From Candidatus Rhodoferax randersensis (lineage in GTDB: Bacteria > Pseudomonadota > Gammaproteobacteria > Burkholderiales > Burkholderiaceae_C): a DNA stretch of 64,000 nt. The translations under genes and the position numbers were made by a program. The notes under the pieces are model-generated. The model searched no databases. It had not been told where the DNA came from and worked only from the letters and a program-made list of their open reading frames with translations. Of this stretch, positions 62,467 through 64,000 are shown in pieces; position 1 is the stretch's first letter; each line of letters opens with the position of its first letter. The DNA lies in contig JADKEH010000014.1 in NCBI GenBank assembly GCA_016718155.1, forward strand, positions 124,001 through 188,000, given 5' to 3'.

Positions 62467-62901
62467 CTAACGCTCGCGCAAGCGGCGCACCGCCGCCGGG
62501 GACATCGGCTGGCGGCGCGCCGCCAACACATCGTCGGGTTTGACCAGCAGCTCAGCCGATGCGCCGTTGAGTTCACCCATGACGTAGGCCAGCACGGCCA
62601 CGATCTCCTCGTCGGCCAGCGCGGTAAAACCAGGCATGGCGTCGTTGAATTTCTCGCCGCCGGAGGTGATCGGCCCCATCATTCCGCTCACCACCAATTG
62701 GGCCAGGTAGCGCCGACCAGTCTCGGTCTTGGCGCGCTCACCCAGCGTGCCGGCCAGCTTGGGCGCGAAGCCGGGTGCGCCCTCGCCTTTGGGCTGATGG
62801 CAGACGGCGCAGTTCTGGTTGAATACCGTGGCGCCACGTTCCTGCGCCGTGGCCGCCACCGACGCCAGCAGCCACACAATGGCGCACAGCACACGCTTCA
62901 T
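62467..62901 (-). CDS. Class I c-type cytochrome
   Basis: 144 residues from ATG at 62901; the ATG overlaps the mauA stop (ATGA). Signal peptide to about residue 20 (LLASVAATAQ). One haem motif NCAVCHQPKGEGAPGFAPKL near residue 31, and a Met ligand candidate in DAMPGFTALADEEIVAVLAY, the usual class I arrangement. The tail (LVKPDDVLAARRQPMSPA) is extended. Being coupled to the TTQ light-chain gene, it is the best candidate for the direct electron acceptor of the amine dehydrogenase in place of the blue copper protein amicyanin, for which no gene is seen. Confidence 0.86.
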   Translation of the reverse strand: MKRVLCAIVWLLASVAATAQERGATVFNQNCAVCHQPKGEGAPGFAPKLAGTLGERAKTETGRRYLAQLVVSGMMGPITSGGEKFNDAMPGFTALADEEIVAVLAYVMGELNGASAELLVKPDDVLAARRQPMSPAAVRRLRER

Positions 62902-63425
62902 GACGCCTTCTCCGCCTCGCCCACCAGCACGGCGGTGGTGCAATGGAACATGGTGCTGGTATTGGCCATGCACCAGTTGATGTCGTTATGCAGCCCCATG
63001 CGGTAGGCGGGGCGCTCACCGAGGTTGAAGTTGCACAGGCAGCGGCCACAGGCATTCTTGCCACAACAATCGTTGTAGCTGATAAGGTAGTCCTTGCCGT
63101 CCTTGGGGTTGCGGCAGGTTCCAATCCAGGCCACTTTGGACGCCTCGGTACCGGGGGGACAGGATGAGACCGAGCCGCCACAGCAGGAACACAGGAAACC
63201 GTCGAGTGCGCAGTAGCGCCAGTACTCGCATTGGCCGTCATCCGCCTCTTTCTTCTTGCCGGGCGGCGCATCGGCGGCACGCGCCACGCGGTCAAACGGC
63301 AACACCGGCAGGGTCAGGGCGGCACCGACCAGCAAGCGACCAATGCCCACCAGCGAGCTGCGCCGCGACACCTGTTGCGCCGCGCGGCGGCTGGTGCGTT
63401 CAAAGAAGGCGTCAAACCACTTCAT
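62898..63425 (-). CDS. mauA: Amine dehydrogenase light chain (TTQ-bearing), MauA/AauA type
   Basis: 175 residues. The long N-terminal signal has a twin-arginine motif (SRRSSLVGIGRLLVGAALTL). The mature chain is Cys-rich with the family's disulfide pattern: CEYWRYCALDGFLCSCCGG, SCPPGT, GTCRNP, NDCCGKNACGRCLC, WCMAN, HCT. The two Trp residues that are cross-linked into tryptophan tryptophylquinone are present in VAWIGTC (Trp57 equivalent) and DINWCMAN (Trp108 equivalent). The heterotetramer deaminates primary amines in the periplasm. Whether the substrate is methylamine or an aromatic amine cannot be decided without the heavy chain. ATGA overlaps on both sides tie it to mauD and the cytochrome. 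Confidence 0.93.
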   Translation of the reverse strand: MKWFDAFFERTSRRAAQQVSRRSSLVGIGRLLVGAALTLPVLPFDRVARAADAPPGKKKEADDGQCEYWRYCALDGFLCSCCGGSVSSCPPGTEASKVAWIGTCRNPKDGKDYLISYNDCCGKNACGRCLCNFNLGERPAYRMGLHNDINWCMANTSTMFHCTTAVLVGEAEKAS

Positions 63426-64000
63426 GGCTGCACGCCCTGACTGGCTTGGCCGTCCAGAAACGCTTGCACCGATGCGACGTTAAGCTCCTTGGCGGTGAAC
63501 AGGCTCTCAAGCTGCTCGCGCGAGTTGACCAGGCCTTTGGCGCGCACCCGGCCGCTCTCATCAAGCAACACCGCGTAGGGCAGTTTGCCAATTCGAAACG
63601 CCATGCCAAGCTCGGTTGACAGCAGGTAGGGATAGGCCTCAAGCCCCACGCGCTTGGCAAAAGCCTGGTGCTCGGGGGCGTCGCCATCGCTGGCAAAGAC
63701 CAGACGCAGCCAACTCGACTCGGCGCCGGCAATCGATTTGAGAATCGGCAGCAGCTTCTTGCAGACGGGACAAGTCGGCGATAGAAAAAACAACAACTGG
63801 CTGTGCTGCGCCCCCGCGCCAATCGACACGGAGCCGCCGTGCAGCGAGGGCACGTCCAGCCGTGGCGCCGCCTCGCCAACCTTGGGCCCGGTGTCGATCA
63901 TCAAGGCCCCCATCGGCGCCACCCGCTCGTACAGAATGCCGATTTGGCGCGCCAGCGCGAACACTGCCACCAGCAGCGCCAGCACCACCGCCCACAACAA
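63422..64000 (-). CDS. mauD: MauD-type thioredoxin-like protein, 5' end at window edge
   Basis: At least 192 residues; the frame runs off the window, and the family length suggests only a few residues are missing. One N-terminal membrane span (WAVVLALLVAVFALARQIGI) anchors a periplasmic thioredoxin domain with the CPVC active site in FFLSPTCPVCKKLLPIL; the cis-Pro region is GKLPYAVLLDESG. MauD is needed, together with MauE, for correct disulfide formation in the Cys-rich light chain encoded directly downstream. In known mau loci mauE and the heavy-chain gene mauB lie upstream, which here is outside the window. Confidence 0.92.
   Translation of the reverse strand: MLWAVVLALLVAVFALARQIGILYERVAPMGALMIDTGPKVGEAAPRLDVPSLHGGSVSIGAGAQHSQLLFFLSPTCPVCKKLLPILKSIAGAESSWLRLVFASDGDAPEHQAFAKRVGLEAYPYLLSTELGMAFRIGKLPYAVLLDESGRVRAKGLVNSREQLESLFTAKELNVASVQAFLDGQASQGVQP

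Noticed and set aside
1..64000. CRISPR arrays, rRNA and tRNA genes
   Set aside because: No regularly spaced short repeats, no rRNA-like sequence and no tRNA cloverleaf or T-loop motif were found on reading both strands by eye; a covariance-model scan would be needed to exclude a tRNA fully.

Overview
The window reads as chromosomal DNA from a high-GC betaproteobacterium of the order Burkholderiales, most like Comamonadaceae (Rhodoferax/Polaromonas type). This is inferred from gene content and order (rpfE-recJ, lolC-lolD, tctB-tctA, a DUF3422 protein, a GspE-type ATPase coupled to a spermidine-synthase-like gene); no rRNA or tRNA gene was seen to settle it.

Layout. 1-4.7 kb: Ser/Thr kinase facing a cyclase with an FHA domain, then sodC and a DMT exporter. 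4.7-6.6 kb: GC-rich stretch with a broken mazEF module. 6.6-12.1 kb: gamma-glutamyltransferase, S9 peptidase, DUF3422 membrane protein. 12.2-14.6 kb: dusC running into an extreme poly-C/poly-G tract that looks like an assembly defect. 14.7-24 kb: lipoprotein, haem protein with an FNR-like box in its upstream region, tctBA, GspE ATPase, aminopropyltransferase-like enzyme, TatD nuclease. 24-41 kb: housekeeping genes (lolCD, rpfE-recJ, PHP phosphatase, YciO/YrdC, M50 protease, trpS, PurM-like) plus a GGDEF/EAL protein, a LivK-like binding protein and a GDPD lipoprotein. 41.1-46.9 kb: a solute-binding-protein gene coupled to a PAS-GGDEF-EAL gene, the first cut in its signal-peptide region by a complete IS1380-family element with a 5-bp target duplication.

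47.1-64 kb (minus strand, reaching the right edge) is the standout. One near-continuous gene train encodes MauD and MauA-type TTQ amine dehydrogenase parts, a cytochrome c, DUF1329, DUF1302, an RND/MMPL transporter, a TerB-like protein, a YCF48 beta-propeller, an aldehyde dehydrogenase, a monohaem cytochrome, a fusion of two di-haem MauG/CCP-type modules, a Tat-exported Rieske subunit and an AioA/IdrA-like molybdopterin oxidoreductase. Most junctions are stop/start overlaps. The simplest reading is periplasmic oxidation of an amine to an aldehyde, aldehyde oxidation in the cytoplasm, and a periplasmic redox branch whose Mo-Rieske and peroxidase parts match the composition of iodate-reductase (idrABP1P2) loci. 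The train ends against a decapitated M1 aminopeptidase gene, suggesting a rearrangement or island edge. The amine dehydrogenase heavy chain and MauE would lie beyond base 64000.

Caution on data quality: at least ten genes between 1 and 48 kb carry frame breaks, many at homopolymers (five or so in the M50 protease alone), so most 'broken' genes here are probably intact in the organism. The 48-64 kb cluster shows no frame breaks. Five copies of a dispersed palindromic repeat (CGTCATTGCGAGC...GCAATGACGG) sit in intergenic gaps between 10 and 40 kb.
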